The translations under genes and the position numbers were made by a program. This document shows positions 8,024-17,080 of a stretch of 64,000 nucleotides of DNA, one piece after another (position 1 is the stretch's first letter; every line of letters begins with the position of its first letter). This stretch comes from Actinomycetospora straminea (lineage in GTDB: Bacteria; Actinomycetota; Actinomycetes; Mycobacteriales; Pseudonocardiaceae): contig NZ_JAQZAN010000004.1 of the NCBI RefSeq assembly GCF_028737255.1, positions 62,001 to 126,000 on the forward strand, in the 5' to 3' direction. The notes under the pieces were generated by a model. The model made no database searches. It was not told where the DNA came from and was given only the letters and a program-made list of their open reading frames with translations.

Positions 8024-8707
8024 ATGGACGACACCCTCACCGAGGAGCAGAAGCTGACCGCCCGCGCCGTGCTCGAGCGCGAGGGCCGAGGGTTCGCCGA
8101 GGAGATCGGGCTCGGACGCACCGACAACCCGGCGAGCCTGTTCGGTCTGCTCGTGGCGGCGGTCCTCGTCGCCCCCCGCGGCGAGGCGACGGGACCCGCG
8201 CGCGCCGCGCACGAGGTCACCAACCGCTGGCACACCGCCTCCGACCTCGCGGCCGCGAACGAGCAGGACGTCGCCAAGGAGCTCGGGGCGGCCGTCGAGG
8301 GGTTCGACCGCGACGACGACCGCGACGACAGCGCCTCCGCCGACGCCGGGACGCTGGTGGCGCTCGCGTCGTCGCTGTCGGCGGACTGGGGCGGTGACCT
8401 GCGCACGCTGCGCGACGAGGCCGGCCGCGACCCCGCCCGCGAGCGCGAGCTGCTCACCGCCCTGCCCGGGGTCGACGACGCCGTCGCCGACGTGTTCCTG
8501 CGCGAGGTGCAGGTGCTCTGGGAGGAGGTCTCCCCGTTCGCCGACACCCGCGCCCTGCGGGCCGCCGCCACGCTCGGGCTCGGCGAGACGGCCGCCGACC
8601 TCGCCCGCTACGGCAGCGGCGCCGAGAAGACCGGCCGCCTCGCCGGGGCCCTGGCCCGCATCGAGGTCGAGGGCTCCCACGACGAGGTGCGGCGCACGAC
8701 CTCCTAG
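8024..8707 (+). CDS. Endonuclease III-like HhH-GPD fold protein, probably without glycosylase activity
   Basis: 227 aa. The C-terminal half carries a helix-hairpin-helix motif (LTALPGVDDAVADVFL) followed by FADTRALRAAATLGLG, which aligns with the LPGVG..K and VDTH.RV stretches of endonuclease III. The catalytic lysine position is Ala here, and no C-terminal 4Fe-4S cysteines are present. A DNA-binding role is therefore more likely than base excision, but this is inference. Its stop codon overlaps that of the convergent gene in the tetranucleotide CTAG. Confidence 0.55.
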   Translation: MDDTLTEEQKLTARAVLEREGRGFAEEIGLGRTDNPASLFGLLVAAVLVAPRGEATGPARAAHEVTNRWHTASDLAAANEQDVAKELGAAVEGFDRDDDRDDSASADAGTLVALASSLSADWGGDLRTLRDEAGRDPARERELLTALPGVDDAVADVFLREVQVLWEEVSPFADTRALRAAATLGLGETAADLARYGSGAEKTGRLAGALARIEVEGSHDEVRRTTS

Positions 8708-9480
8708 GTGGCCGCGGTCTCGTCGGCCGCCAGGGCCTCGGGCAGCACGTGCGCGGCCTCGAGCAGGCTCGGCCCGTACCAGGTGAGCAGGCGCCCGCTG
8801 ACCAGCGCGGACGGGGCGTCGAACGCCTCCGGGCCGTCGTCGGCGGTGAACCGGTACGGCTCGTCGGGCAGGACGACGAGGTCGTGGGCCGGCAGGTCCG
8901 CCGGGTCGAAGCGCGGGTAGCGCTCGGGGCTGTCGCCCAGCACGTTCTCGATGCCGAGGCGGGCGAGGACGGACCCGGTGAAGGTGTCCGAGCCGACCGC
9001 CATCCACGGCCTGCGCCAGATCGGGACGACGGCGCGGCGCGGGTGGTCGGGGAGCAGGAGCGAGTCCCACGCCGCGCGGGCCCCGTCGAGCCACGCCGGG
9101 CGGTCGAGCCCGCACGCGGCCAGGACGCGCTCCAGCGAGCGCAGGGCGCCGTCGACGGTGCGGATGTCGGTGACGTAGACCGCGAGGCCGGCCGCGCGCA
9201 GCTTCTCGAGCTCCGCGGGCTTGTTCTCCTCGGCGTTGGCGAGCACGACGTCGGGCGCCAGCGCGACGATCGTGTCGATGTCGGGGTTCTTCGTCCCCCG
9301 CACCCGCGTGACCCCGTGGTCGTCGAGGTCGTCGGGATGGGTGCACCAGTCCGTCGCACCCACCAGCAGGCCGGGCTCGGTGACCCCGACGGCCTCGGTG
9401 AGCGACGGGACGAGGCTGACCACACGCCTGACGGTCGCGGGGAGCGGGACGCGGCGGCCCTCGTCGTCGACGACGTTCAT
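8704..9480 (-). CDS. Helical-backbone metal receptor / BtuF-like binding protein without signal peptide
   Basis: 258 aa. It has the two-domain fold of periplasmic B12/siderophore-binding proteins: RRVVSLVPSLTEAV at the start, APDVVLANAEEN and AVGSDTFTGSVLARLGIENVLGD later. No signal peptide or lipobox is present at the ATG start, and no ABC transporter genes are adjacent. This matches a cytosolic subgroup found in actinobacteria whose function I do not know. It may bind a cobalamin- or metal-containing ligand. Confidence 0.65.
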   Translation of the reverse strand: MNVVDDEGRRVPLPATVRRVVSLVPSLTEAVGVTEPGLLVGATDWCTHPDDLDDHGVTRVRGTKNPDIDTIVALAPDVVLANAEENKPAELEKLRAAGLAVYVTDIRTVDGALRSLERVLAACGLDRPAWLDGARAAWDSLLLPDHPRRAVVPIWRRPWMAVGSDTFTGSVLARLGIENVLGDSPERYPRFDPADLPAHDLVVLPDEPYRFTADDGPEAFDAPSALVSGRLLTWYGPSLLEAAHVLPEALAADETAAT

Positions 9481-9556
9481 GCCCCCAGCGTGCCACCCCC
9501 GCGAAGTCCGATACCGTCGGTACCGCCATCTTCTGCGTGACCGGAGGAACACCGCC

Positions 9557-10921
9557 GTGGACCGTTGGGCGTCGGGCATCGACACCGCCTGGCTGCAGCT
9601 CGAGCAGCCGGCCAACCGCATGGTCGTGCACGGCGTGCTGTTCTGCGACGGGCCGGTGGACGTCGCGGCGGTGCGCGAGCGGGTCGCGGAGCGGTGGCTG
9701 CCCGCCTACCCGGGGCTGCGCCAGCGCCCGACGTGGTCGGCCGGCGGGCTCGGGCCGGTGCGGTGGGTCGACCACGAGCCCGACCTCGCCGCGCACATCG
9801 ACACCGTCGCGCTCGAGGCGCCGGGCGACGACGCCGCGCTGGCCCGGCACGTCGGGCACCTGATGTCTCGTCCGCTGCCCGACGACCGCCCCTGGTGGGC
9901 GATGCACGTGCTCACGGGCTGGCAGGGCTCGGGGACCGCGGTGATCGTCAGCATCCACCACGGGCTCGCCGACGGCGTGGCGCTCAACCACCTCTTCCAC
10001 GCCCTGGCCGACGACCCGCCCGGCACCGACGAGGGCACCCCGGTCGCCTACGCCGCGCCGCCCAAGCGCCGGCGCGGAGCGCGCGACGTCCGCCTCGTGC
10101 GCCGCGAGATCCCGCAGCGCCTGCGCCGGCTGACGCGCACGGTGGCGGGGTCGTCGCGGCCCGGCGGGGCGCAGGAGCTCGCGGCGACGAGCACGGCGAT
10201 CGGGCGCTCGACGGCGCTCATCGTCCGCCCGCCCGCCGACGCCGCGACCGCGCTGCAGGGCGAGCTGGGGACGGAGAAGTCGGCGCGCCGGACCCGCGCG
10301 GTGGACCTCGCCGCGGTCAAGCAGGCGGGCAAGGAGCACGGCGCGAGCGTCAACGACGTGCTGTGCGCGGCGATCGCGGGCGCGCTGCGGACCTACCTGG
10401 GGGAGGACACGCCGCGCCTGCGGGCGGTCATGCCGACGAACCTGCGCCGCCTCGACCGCCCGGTGTCGCACTGGCTGGGTAACGAGTTCGGGCTCGTGCT
10501 CCCGACGATCCCCACCGACGAGCCGGATCCCGGCAGGCGCGTGGAGCGCGTGCACCACGTGATGTCGCAGATCAAGCGCACCAACCAGGCGCTGGCGACC
10601 TTCATCGGGATCGCCGCCGCCGGTCACGGCCGCGCCGCGTGGACCCAGGCGCTCGTCGCGCGCTACGCCGAGGCCGCCTCGCTGATCATCACGAACGTGC
10701 CCGGGCCGGTGCGGGAGCTGACCCTCGCCGGCACGCCGATCCGCGACCTGCTGTTCTGGGTGCCGTGCTCCGGGCGCCTGGCCCTCGGCGTGAGCATCCT
10801 GAGCTACGCCGGCCGCGTGCGCCTCGGTGTCGCCGCCGACACCGGCGTGCTGGGCGGCGCCGACGGCGTCGACCGCTTCCTCGCGGCCCTGGACGAGCAG
10901 CTCGCCGACATGCTCGCCTGA
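9557..10921 (+). CDS. Wax ester synthase / diacylglycerol acyltransferase (WS/DGAT)
   Basis: 454 aa from GTG 9557, supported by GGAGG nine bases upstream. The acyltransferase motif HHGLADG (134-140) is present. Conserved later blocks are ASVNDVLCAAIAGALR, the NLRR loop and a C-terminal ITNVPGP motif (LIITNVPGPVREL), all typical of actinobacterial bifunctional enzymes that make triacylglycerol or wax ester storage lipid from acyl-CoA. The protein is membrane-associated in characterised members. A hairpin lies immediately after the stop codon. Confidence 0.9.
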   Translation: MDRWASGIDTAWLQLEQPANRMVVHGVLFCDGPVDVAAVRERVAERWLPAYPGLRQRPTWSAGGLGPVRWVDHEPDLAAHIDTVALEAPGDDAALARHVGHLMSRPLPDDRPWWAMHVLTGWQGSGTAVIVSIHHGLADGVALNHLFHALADDPPGTDEGTPVAYAAPPKRRRGARDVRLVRREIPQRLRRLTRTVAGSSRPGGAQELAATSTAIGRSTALIVRPPADAATALQGELGTEKSARRTRAVDLAAVKQAGKEHGASVNDVLCAAIAGALRTYLGEDTPRLRAVMPTNLRRLDRPVSHWLGNEFGLVLPTIPTDEPDPGRRVERVHHVMSQIKRTNQALATFIGIAAAGHGRAAWTQALVARYAEAASLIITNVPGPVRELTLAGTPIRDLLFWVPCSGRLALGVSILSYAGRVRLGVAADTGVLGGADGVDRFLAALDEQLADMLA

Positions 10922-10932
10922 CGTGCCCGGTG

Positions 10933-10973
10933 ACTGGCTCGTATCGCTCGCTGGGCGAGCGATACGGGCCAGT
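10933..10973. terminator. 19-bp hairpin between convergent genes
   Basis: Arms 10933-10951 (ACTGGCTCGTATCGCTCGC) and 10955-10973 pair throughout with one G-T wobble around a TGG loop. It sits between the stops of the acyltransferase (+) and IcmF (-), so it probably terminates both. Confidence 0.7.
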
Positions 10974-10990
10974 AACCGTCGGGATCGCGG

Positions 10991-13900
10991 CTACATCGAG
11001 CGCCGGTACTGCCCGCCGACCTCGAAGAACGCCTCGGTGAGCTGGCCCAGGGTGCAGACGCGGGCCGCGGACATGAGCTCGGCGAAGACGTTGCCGCCCG
11101 AGGTGGCGACGTCCTGGAGCCGGCGCAGGGCCTCGGGCGCGGTGTCGGCGTGGCGGGCCTGGAAGTCGGCGACCCGCTGGAGCTGGCCCTGCTTCTCCTC
11201 CTCGGTGCCGCGCGAGAGGTCGAGCTCGGGCGCCTCCTGCTCGGCGTCCTCGGGGGGCAGGAAGGTGTTGACGCCGACGATCGGCAGCGTGCCGTCGTGC
11301 TTGCGCGACTCGTAGAGCAGCGACTCGTCCTGGATCTTGCCGCGCTGGTAGCCGGTCTCCATGGCGCCGAGCACGCCGCCGCGCTCCGCGAGGCGGTCGA
11401 ACTCCGCGAGCACGGCCTCCTCGACGAGGTCGGTCAGCTCGTCGATGACGAAGGACCCCTGCAGCGGGTTCTCGTTCATCGACAGGCCCCACTCGCGGTT
11501 GATGATCAGCTGGATCGCCAGCGCGCGGCGCACCGACTCCTGCGACGGGGTGGTGACGGCCTCGTCGTAGGCGTTGGTGTGCAGGGAGTTCGCGTTGTCG
11601 TAGAGCGCGCACAGCGCCTGGAGCGTCGTGCGGATGTCGTTGAAGTTCATCTCCTGCGCGTGCAGCGACCGCCCCGAGGTCTGCACGTGGTACTTCAGCT
11701 TCTGGCTGCGCTCGTTCGCGCCGTAGCGCTCGCGCATCGCCACGGCCCAGATGCGGCGCGCGACCCGCCCGATGACGGAGTACTCGGCGTCCATGCCGTT
11801 GGAGAAGAAGAACGACAGGTTGGGCGCGAAGGCGTCGATGTCCATCCCGCGGGCGAGGTACGACTCGACGTAGGTGAAGCCGTTCGCCAGCGTGAAGGCG
11901 AGCTGGCTGATGGGGTTCGCCCCGGCCTCCGCGATGTGGTAGCCGGAGATCGACACCGAGTAGAAGTTGCGCACGCCGTGCTCGATGAACCACTCCTGGA
12001 TGTCGGCCATCATCCGCAGCGAGAACTCGGTGGAGAAGATGCAGGTGTTCTGGCCCTGGTCCTCCTTGAGGATGTCGGCCTGCACCGTGCCCCGGACGTT
12101 GCGGTACGCGTGCTCCGCGAGCTCGGCGCGCTCGTCGGAGGACGGCTCGCGGTCGTGCTCGGCGCGGAACGCGTCCACCTGCTGGTCGACCGCGGTGTTG
12201 AGGAAGAACGCGAGGATCGCCGGTGCCGGGCCGTTGATCGTCATCGACACCGACGTCGTCGGCGACGTCAGGTCGAAGCCGGAGTAGAGGACCTCCATGT
12301 CGTCGAGGGAGGCGATCGAGACCCCGGACGTGCCGACCTTGCCGTAGACGTCGGGCGGGGTCGCCGGGTCGTGGCCGTAGAGGGTCACCGAGTCGAACGC
12401 GGTCGACAGGCGCTTGGCCGGCGAGTCCTGCGAGAGGTAGTGGAAGCGGCGGTTGGTGCGGAACGCGTCGCCCTCGCCCGCGAACATGCGCGCCGGGTCC
12501 TCGCCCTCGCGCTTGAACGCGAACACCCCGGCGGTGAACGGGAAGTGCCCGGGGAGGTTCTCGCGGCGCAGGAAGCGCAGGACCTCCTCGTCGGCGGTGA
12601 ACGGCGGCAGCGCGACGCGGTTGACCTTGTTGCCCGAGAGCGTCTCGCGCGTGAGCTGGGTGCGCAGCTCCTTGTCGCGCACGTGGACGACCATCTCGTC
12701 GCCGGCGTACGCCTCGACCGTCTCCGGCCAGGAGTCGATGAGGGCGGCGGCCTCGCCGGGCAGGTCGCGCTCGGCCTCGGCGAGCACGGCGGGCAGCTCG
12801 CCGGCGTCGCGGTCGCCGAGGGCCTCGACGGCGGTGCGCAGGGCCGCGCGCCGCCGGGCCGCGGTGACCATCGCGTCGGTCGCCTCGTGGTAGCCGCGCA
12901 CCGTGGCCGCGACGTCGGCGAGGTAGCGGGCGCGCTCGGGCGGGATCGAGGCGGCGAACTCGGTGGAGGTCTTCGTGTCCGGGATCGTCAGCCGGCCCTC
13001 GCCGACCGTGAGGCCGTGCTCGCCGAGCAGCGTGCGCAGGTGGCCGTAGAGCGCGGTCACGCCGTCGTCGTGGAACGTCGCGGCGCTCGTGCCGTAGACC
13101 GGCATGTCCTCCCACGATGACGAGAACGCGTCGCGGTTGCGGACGAGCTGGCGCGCGACGTCGCGGCGGGCGTCGTCGGCCCCGCGGCGCTCGAACTTGT
13201 TGATCGCGACGGCGTCCGCGAAGTCCAGCATGTCGATCTTCTCGAGCTGCGACGCGGCGCCGAACTCCGGCGTCATGACGTAGAGCGAGGCGTCGACGAG
13301 GTCGACGATCCCGGCGTCGCCCTGTCCGATGCCCGGCGTCTCGACGATGACGAGGTCGACGCCCGAGGCGCGCAGCAGCAGGATCGCGTCGTCGAGGTGC
13401 TCGGGCAGCGTGCCCCCCGAGTTGGACCCCTTATGGCCGCGCGACGCCATCGACCGGAAGTAGACCTGTGCGCCGCCGAGGGAGTTCATGCGGATGCGGT
13501 CGCCGAGCAGCGCGCCGCCGCCCTTGCGCCGGGTCGGGTCGACCGCGAGGACCGCGATGCGCAGCTTGTCCTCCTGGTCGAGGCGGAAGCGGCGCACGAG
13601 CTCGTCGGTCAGCGACGACTTGCCCGAGCCGCCGGTGCCGGTGATCCCGAGGACCGGCACCTGCCGGCCCTCGATCGTCGACGTCGCGCGCTCGCGGACG
13701 TCGTCGGGCAGGGCGCCCGCCTCGGCGACCGACAGGGCGCGGGCCAGGGTCGCCGGCTCGCCGGTGAACACGCCGTCCCAGCTCGACGGGGGCTGCGCGC
13801 CGAGGTCGACGTCGCAGGCCCTGATCATCGTGTTGATCATGCCCGGCAGGCCCAGGCGCTGGCCGTCGGTGGGGGAGAAGATGTGCTCCACGCCGTGGGC

Positions 13901-14239
13901 GTGCAGCTGGTCGATCTCCTCCTGCACGATGACGCCGCCGCCACCGCCGTAGACCTTCACGTGCCCGGCGCCGCGCTCGCGCAGCAGGTCGACCAGGTAC
14001 GAGAAGTACTCCAGGTGCCCGCCCTGGTAGGAGCTGATGGCGACGCCGTGGGCGTCCTCCTGGATCGCGGCGGTGACCACCTCGTCGACCGACCGGTTGT
14101 GGCCGAGGTGGACGACCTCCGCGCCCTGGCGCTGGAGGATCCGCCGCATGATGTTGATCGCGGCGTCGTGCCCGTCGAACAGGCTCGCCGCGGTGACGAA
14201 GCGGATCGGGTGGGTCGGGACGTACAGCTCGTCCGTCAT
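10991..14239 (-). CDS. icmF: Fused isobutyryl-CoA mutase IcmF
   Basis: 1082 aa, the family's usual length. Order of domains: N-terminal B12-binding domain (about 10-145, lower-axial histidine in DGHDAAINIMRR), a MeaI-type G-protein chaperone domain (Walker A ITGTGGSGKSS, 199-209; TRRKGGGALLGDRIRM switch; NKFE base recognition), and a C-terminal TIM-barrel acyl-CoA mutase domain (about 560-1080). It interconverts isobutyryl-CoA and n-butyryl-CoA with adenosylcobalamin; the G-domain loads cofactor. GAGGGA precedes the ATG. It stands alone, with no acyl-CoA dehydrogenase nearby. Confidence 0.95.
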   Translation of the reverse strand: MTDELYVPTHPIRFVTAASLFDGHDAAINIMRRILQRQGAEVVHLGHNRSVDEVVTAAIQEDAHGVAISSYQGGHLEYFSYLVDLLRERGAGHVKVYGGGGGVIVQEEIDQLHAHGVEHIFSPTDGQRLGLPGMINTMIRACDVDLGAQPPSSWDGVFTGEPATLARALSVAEAGALPDDVRERATSTIEGRQVPVLGITGTGGSGKSSLTDELVRRFRLDQEDKLRIAVLAVDPTRRKGGGALLGDRIRMNSLGGAQVYFRSMASRGHKGSNSGGTLPEHLDDAILLLRASGVDLVIVETPGIGQGDAGIVDLVDASLYVMTPEFGAASQLEKIDMLDFADAVAINKFERRGADDARRDVARQLVRNRDAFSSSWEDMPVYGTSAATFHDDGVTALYGHLRTLLGEHGLTVGEGRLTIPDTKTSTEFAASIPPERARYLADVAATVRGYHEATDAMVTAARRRAALRTAVEALGDRDAGELPAVLAEAERDLPGEAAALIDSWPETVEAYAGDEMVVHVRDKELRTQLTRETLSGNKVNRVALPPFTADEEVLRFLRRENLPGHFPFTAGVFAFKREGEDPARMFAGEGDAFRTNRRFHYLSQDSPAKRLSTAFDSVTLYGHDPATPPDVYGKVGTSGVSIASLDDMEVLYSGFDLTSPTTSVSMTINGPAPAILAFFLNTAVDQQVDAFRAEHDREPSSDERAELAEHAYRNVRGTVQADILKEDQGQNTCIFSTEFSLRMMADIQEWFIEHGVRNFYSVSISGYHIAEAGANPISQLAFTLANGFTYVESYLARGMDIDAFAPNLSFFFSNGMDAEYSVIGRVARRIWAVAMRERYGANERSQKLKYHVQTSGRSLHAQEMNFNDIRTTLQALCALYDNANSLHTNAYDEAVTTPSQESVRRALAIQLIINREWGLSMNENPLQGSFVIDELTDLVEEAVLAEFDRLAERGGVLGAMETGYQRGKIQDESLLYESRKHDGTLPIVGVNTFLPPEDAEQEAPELDLSRGTEEEKQGQLQRVADFQARHADTAPEALRRLQDVATSGGNVFAELMSAARVCTLGQLTEAFFEVGGQYRRSM

Positions 14240-14458
14240 GCTTCCCTCGCAGTCCTGGGGGGCGCCTCGCCGGAGAATAGTAGGACGTCAAAGCGTTTTC
14301 CGGTGGGCGACGCGCATCACTCACGCAGCGAAGTCGGCGTTGGGCCGAACGAGTGGCTACTAGGGCGCGTCGGCGCCCGTAATGGTTACTGTGCGTCGAG
14401 AACGACAAGGAACCCGCCGTTCCCGCCCCACTCGCTCCTTCCCCCCGGGAGACCTGTT

Positions 14459-15154
14459 GTGACCACCCCGACCACGCCCTCCGGTCCGCCCGCCGGTCAG
14501 GGCGTCCCGTCCGCCCCGACCAGCGTCGTCGGGCAGCCGGGCCACGCCCCGTACGGGTACGGCGGGTATCCACCGGCGGGGCAGGGCGGATACGGGCCCC
14601 CGGCGTTCGGTGGCGGCCCCGGGTACGGCATGCCCCCGACGGGTGCGATGCCCGGGTACGGCCCGCCGCCGCCGGCGCCCCGACGTGGCTGGATCGGCTG
14701 GCTCGTCGGCGGCGTCGCGCTCGTGCTCGTGGCGGGCGTCGTCGGCGCGTTCCTGCTGTTCTCCGGCGGCGGCACGCTCATCGCGGTGTCGACGACCAGC
14801 GCGGCGATCCCCGACGCCGACCCGAACGGCCTCGCCGCACCGCTGGTGCTCGACGGCTCGGGCAAGGTGCAGTCGATGCACGTCGAGGCGTCGATCACCC
14901 ACCCCTACACCTGCGACCTCACCGTCGTGCTGGTGTCGCCGCAGGGCACCCCGGTGACCCTCGCCGACCCGCCGACCTGCAGCCGCTCGACCCCGGACCT
15001 CGACATCAACCTCGACAGCGCCACGCCGGGCAGCCCGCTCGCCCCGGTCGTCGGGCAGGAGGCCGGCGGGGAGTGGCGCCTGCAGGTCGTCGACGCCGTC
15101 GGCATCGATCAGGGCTCGCTCACCGGCTGGGGCCTGACGGTCCAGACGGACTAG
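14459..15154 (+). CDS. Membrane-anchored P-domain protein with Gly/Pro/Tyr-rich tail
   Basis: 231 aa, GTG start with GGGAGA upstream. Residues 1-78 are low complexity (Pro, Gly, Tyr; repeats such as GYGG, GPGYG). One transmembrane helix (about 80-105) follows a basic PRRGW. The outer part (about 110-231) resembles the proprotein-convertase P (Homo B) domain: THPYTCDLTVVLVSPQGT...GEWRLQVVDAV...GSLTGWGLTV. Topology would be tail inside, P-domain outside. There is no protease domain. It is a clear paralogue of the gene at 34925; function unknown. The 3' end overlaps the NUDIX gene. Confidence 0.7.
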   Translation: MTTPTTPSGPPAGQGVPSAPTSVVGQPGHAPYGYGGYPPAGQGGYGPPAFGGGPGYGMPPTGAMPGYGPPPPAPRRGWIGWLVGGVALVLVAGVVGAFLLFSGGGTLIAVSTTSAAIPDADPNGLAAPLVLDGSGKVQSMHVEASITHPYTCDLTVVLVSPQGTPVTLADPPTCSRSTPDLDINLDSATPGSPLAPVVGQEAGGEWRLQVVDAVGIDQGSLTGWGLTVQTD

Positions 15155-15746
15155 GCCCCGCATCCGTGCGCTCGTGGGGCGGGCCCCCACGGGTGCGCTC
15201 GGACTGCAGCGCGAGCACGCCGACGAGGGACCCGGCGCCGAGCAGCTCGCCCGCGAGGGCCAGCCGCAGCGCCTCGGCGAACGGCATCCAGCGGGCGCGG
15301 CCGGGTTCGTAGGGGTCGAGGGGGCGGTCGCCGGGCTCGCTGTCGGTCCACACGTGCACCGACATGGGCGAGACGACCATGCCGGGCAGCGGCTCGAAGG
15401 CCACGAGCGTGCGCCCGGGGCCGGCCGGACGGCGGCCGGTCTCCTCGGCGGCCTCGCGGGCCGCGGCCTCCTGGGGATCCTCGCCGGGCTCGACGATCCC
15501 GCCCGGGAGCTCCCACCCCTCCTGGTCCACGACGTGGCGGTGGGTGCGCAGGACGAGCACCCGGTCGTCGGCGTCGAGGACGAGGGCGACGGCCACCCGG
15601 GGGAGCACCGCCCGTTCGTGGTCGAAGCGGTCCCCGGCCGGCGCAGTGACGTCCTCGACCTCGACGCGGAGTGTCCGGCCGGCATACGCGGTGTGCCGCG
15701 AATGGACGACCCAGGAATGGTCCGGTTGCGGCGTGTCTTCGGTCAT
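15120..15746 (-). CDS. NUDIX hydrolase (ADP-ribose pyrophosphatase-like)
   Basis: 208 aa. The full Nudix box is present (GGIVEPGEDPQ...REAAEETG, residues ~75-98), and ELPGG precedes it. The N-terminal beta-sheet part and the size resemble ADP-ribose/nucleoside-diphosphate sugar pyrophosphatases. It hydrolyses a nucleoside diphosphate linked to another moiety; the exact substrate is unknown. The last ~30 residues are a Ser/Gly/Pro/Arg-rich tail. The gene ends 35 bases inside the convergent P-domain gene. Confidence 0.85.
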   Translation of the reverse strand: MTEDTPQPDHSWVVHSRHTAYAGRTLRVEVEDVTAPAGDRFDHERAVLPRVAVALVLDADDRVLVLRTHRHVVDQEGWELPGGIVEPGEDPQEAAAREAAEETGRRPAGPGRTLVAFEPLPGMVVSPMSVHVWTDSEPGDRPLDPYEPGRARWMPFAEALRLALAGELLGAGSLVGVLALQSERTRGGPPHERTDAGPSPSGPSGPSR

Positions 15747-15806
15747 GCGGCGGGGTAATTGGCAGTCCCGAGCAAGTGATCAACTCGTGACCGAGGAGTA
15801 GTAGCA

Positions 15807-15962
15807 GTGATCATCCTGGGCGTCATCCTCATCATCATCGGGGCCCTCACGGGCATCTCGATCCTCTACACGATCGGCGCCATCCTCGCTGTCGTCGGCC
15901 TCGTGCTGACGATCCTGGGCGCCGTCGGCCGTGGCGTGGGCGGTCGCAAGACCTACTTCTGA
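15807..15962 (+). CDS. Small two-helix membrane protein (DUF6131-like)
   Basis: 51 aa, GTG start with GAGGAG nine bases upstream. Two hydrophobic segments are separated by a short turn (TGISILYTIGAI), followed by a glycine/basic tail (GRGVGGRKTYF). The pattern matches very small actinobacterial membrane proteins of unknown function that I associate with DUF6131. Its end overlaps the convergent gene by ten bases, and a 12-bp perfect hairpin 20 bases on may terminate it. Confidence 0.65.
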   Translation: MIILGVILIIIGALTGISILYTIGAILAVVGLVLTILGAVGRGVGGRKTYF

Positions 15963-17068
15963 TCCCCGAGTGACGTGCGCGGCCCGTCCCCCGTGGGGGA
16001 CGGGCCGTTCCCGTCCGCGGCCCGCCTCTCGCGGTCCAGGCGCGCGACGACCTCGCCCGCCGGCTCCTCGGTGACCGCGTGGTACCCCGTGCCCGCCCAG
16101 AGGTGCACCGCCTCGGCGTCGCCCGCGCGCGACGCCGCGGCGCGCAGGGGGCGGGTGAGGTGGTGCAGCTCGGGATAGGCGGCCGGCGCCGCGGTCGAGT
16201 GCTCGCGGGTGAAGCGGTTGACCAGCGCCCGCGCGGGCCGCCCCGTGAACGCCCGCGTCACCACCGTGTCGCGGCCGCCGGCGCGCAGCGCCGCCCGGTG
16301 GGTCGCCGACGTGCCGGCCTCCGGCGCACCGAGGAACGCGGTGCCCAGCCCGACCGCGGTCGCCCCCAGCGCGAGCATCCGCGCGATCCCCCGCCCGTCG
16401 TGGAGCCCGCCCGCGGCGACGATCGGGAGGTCGGTCGCGGTCCGGATCGCGGGCAGCAGGCGCTCGAGCGGCTCGGCGCCCGCCTCCGGGTCGCCGCCCG
16501 GGTCGACGTGCACCCCGCGGTGCCCGCCCGCCTCGCGGCCCTGCACCCACAGCGCGTCGACGCCCTGGACCTCCGCGGCGCGGGCCTCGGCCACCGACGT
16601 CACGGTGGCGACGAGGCAGGCCCCGGTGTCGCGCAGTGCGGCGTACCGCTCGGACGAGGGCAGCGCGAACGTCACCGACACGACCGCGGGCCGGTGCCGC
16701 GCCAGCACGGCGATCTTGGCGTCGACGGCGTCGTCGTCGATCCGCGGCTCCCCGAGCTCGACGCCGTGGCGCGCCGCGTCCTGCTGGAGCCGCGCGCCGT
16801 AGTCCCGGACCGCAGCGGCCCGGGCGGTGGCGTGGCCGGGGTCCGGGTCGGGCGGCGCGGGCAGGAAGAGGTTCGCCCCGAAGGGCCGGTCGCTGCGGGA
16901 CCGCAGGTCGGTGAGCTGCTCGTCGAACGCCTCCGCGGTGAGGTAGCCGCCGGCGAGGAAGCCCATCGCCCCCGCCTCGGCGACGGCGGCGACCAGGGCG
17001 GGGGTGGACGGACCGCCGGCCATGGGCGCGGCGATCAGCGGCACGTCGAGCGGGGGGAGCGTCGGCAC
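15953..17068 (-). CDS. Nitronate monooxygenase (2-nitropropane dioxygenase family)
   Basis: 371 aa, GTG start. FMN-binding TIM barrel: PLIAAPMAGG at the N-terminus, GFLAGGYL, QGREAGGHRG with the conserved histidine, AAGGLHDGRGIARMLALGA and GTAFLGAPEAG for phosphate binding. Family members oxidise alkyl nitronates or propionate-3-nitronate to carbonyls, a detoxification step in the cytosol. The C-terminal tail is rich in Gly/Pro/Asp and its coding DNA forms a strong hairpin (15981-16006). Confidence 0.85.
   Translation of the reverse strand: MPTLPPLDVPLIAAPMAGGPSTPALVAAVAEAGAMGFLAGGYLTAEAFDEQLTDLRSRSDRPFGANLFLPAPPDPDPGHATARAAAVRDYGARLQQDAARHGVELGEPRIDDDAVDAKIAVLARHRPAVVSVTFALPSSERYAALRDTGACLVATVTSVAEARAAEVQGVDALWVQGREAGGHRGVHVDPGGDPEAGAEPLERLLPAIRTATDLPIVAAGGLHDGRGIARMLALGATAVGLGTAFLGAPEAGTSATHRAALRAGGRDTVVTRAFTGRPARALVNRFTREHSTAAPAAYPELHHLTRPLRAAASRAGDAEAVHLWAGTGYHAVTEEPAGEVVARLDRERRAADGNGPSPTGDGPRTSLGDQK
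15981..16006. terminator. 12-bp perfect hairpin inside the end of the nitronate monooxygenase gene
   Basis: GGCCCGTCCCCC (15981-15992), loop GT, GGGGGACGGGCC (15995-16006). It lies 18 bases after the stop of the small membrane protein gene and within the last codons of the convergent gene. A terminator for the plus-strand gene is likely, with the minus-strand protein tail shaped by it. Confidence 0.5.
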
Positions 17069-17080
17069 GCCCGCATGGTG

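Noticed and set aside
7451-10627. Very long minus-strand open frame (1058 codons) overlapping the metal receptor, acyltransferase and other genes
   Set aside because: Rich in Arg/Gly/Ala/Asp/His without domain motifs; it is the antisense shadow of well-supported genes, common at this GC content.
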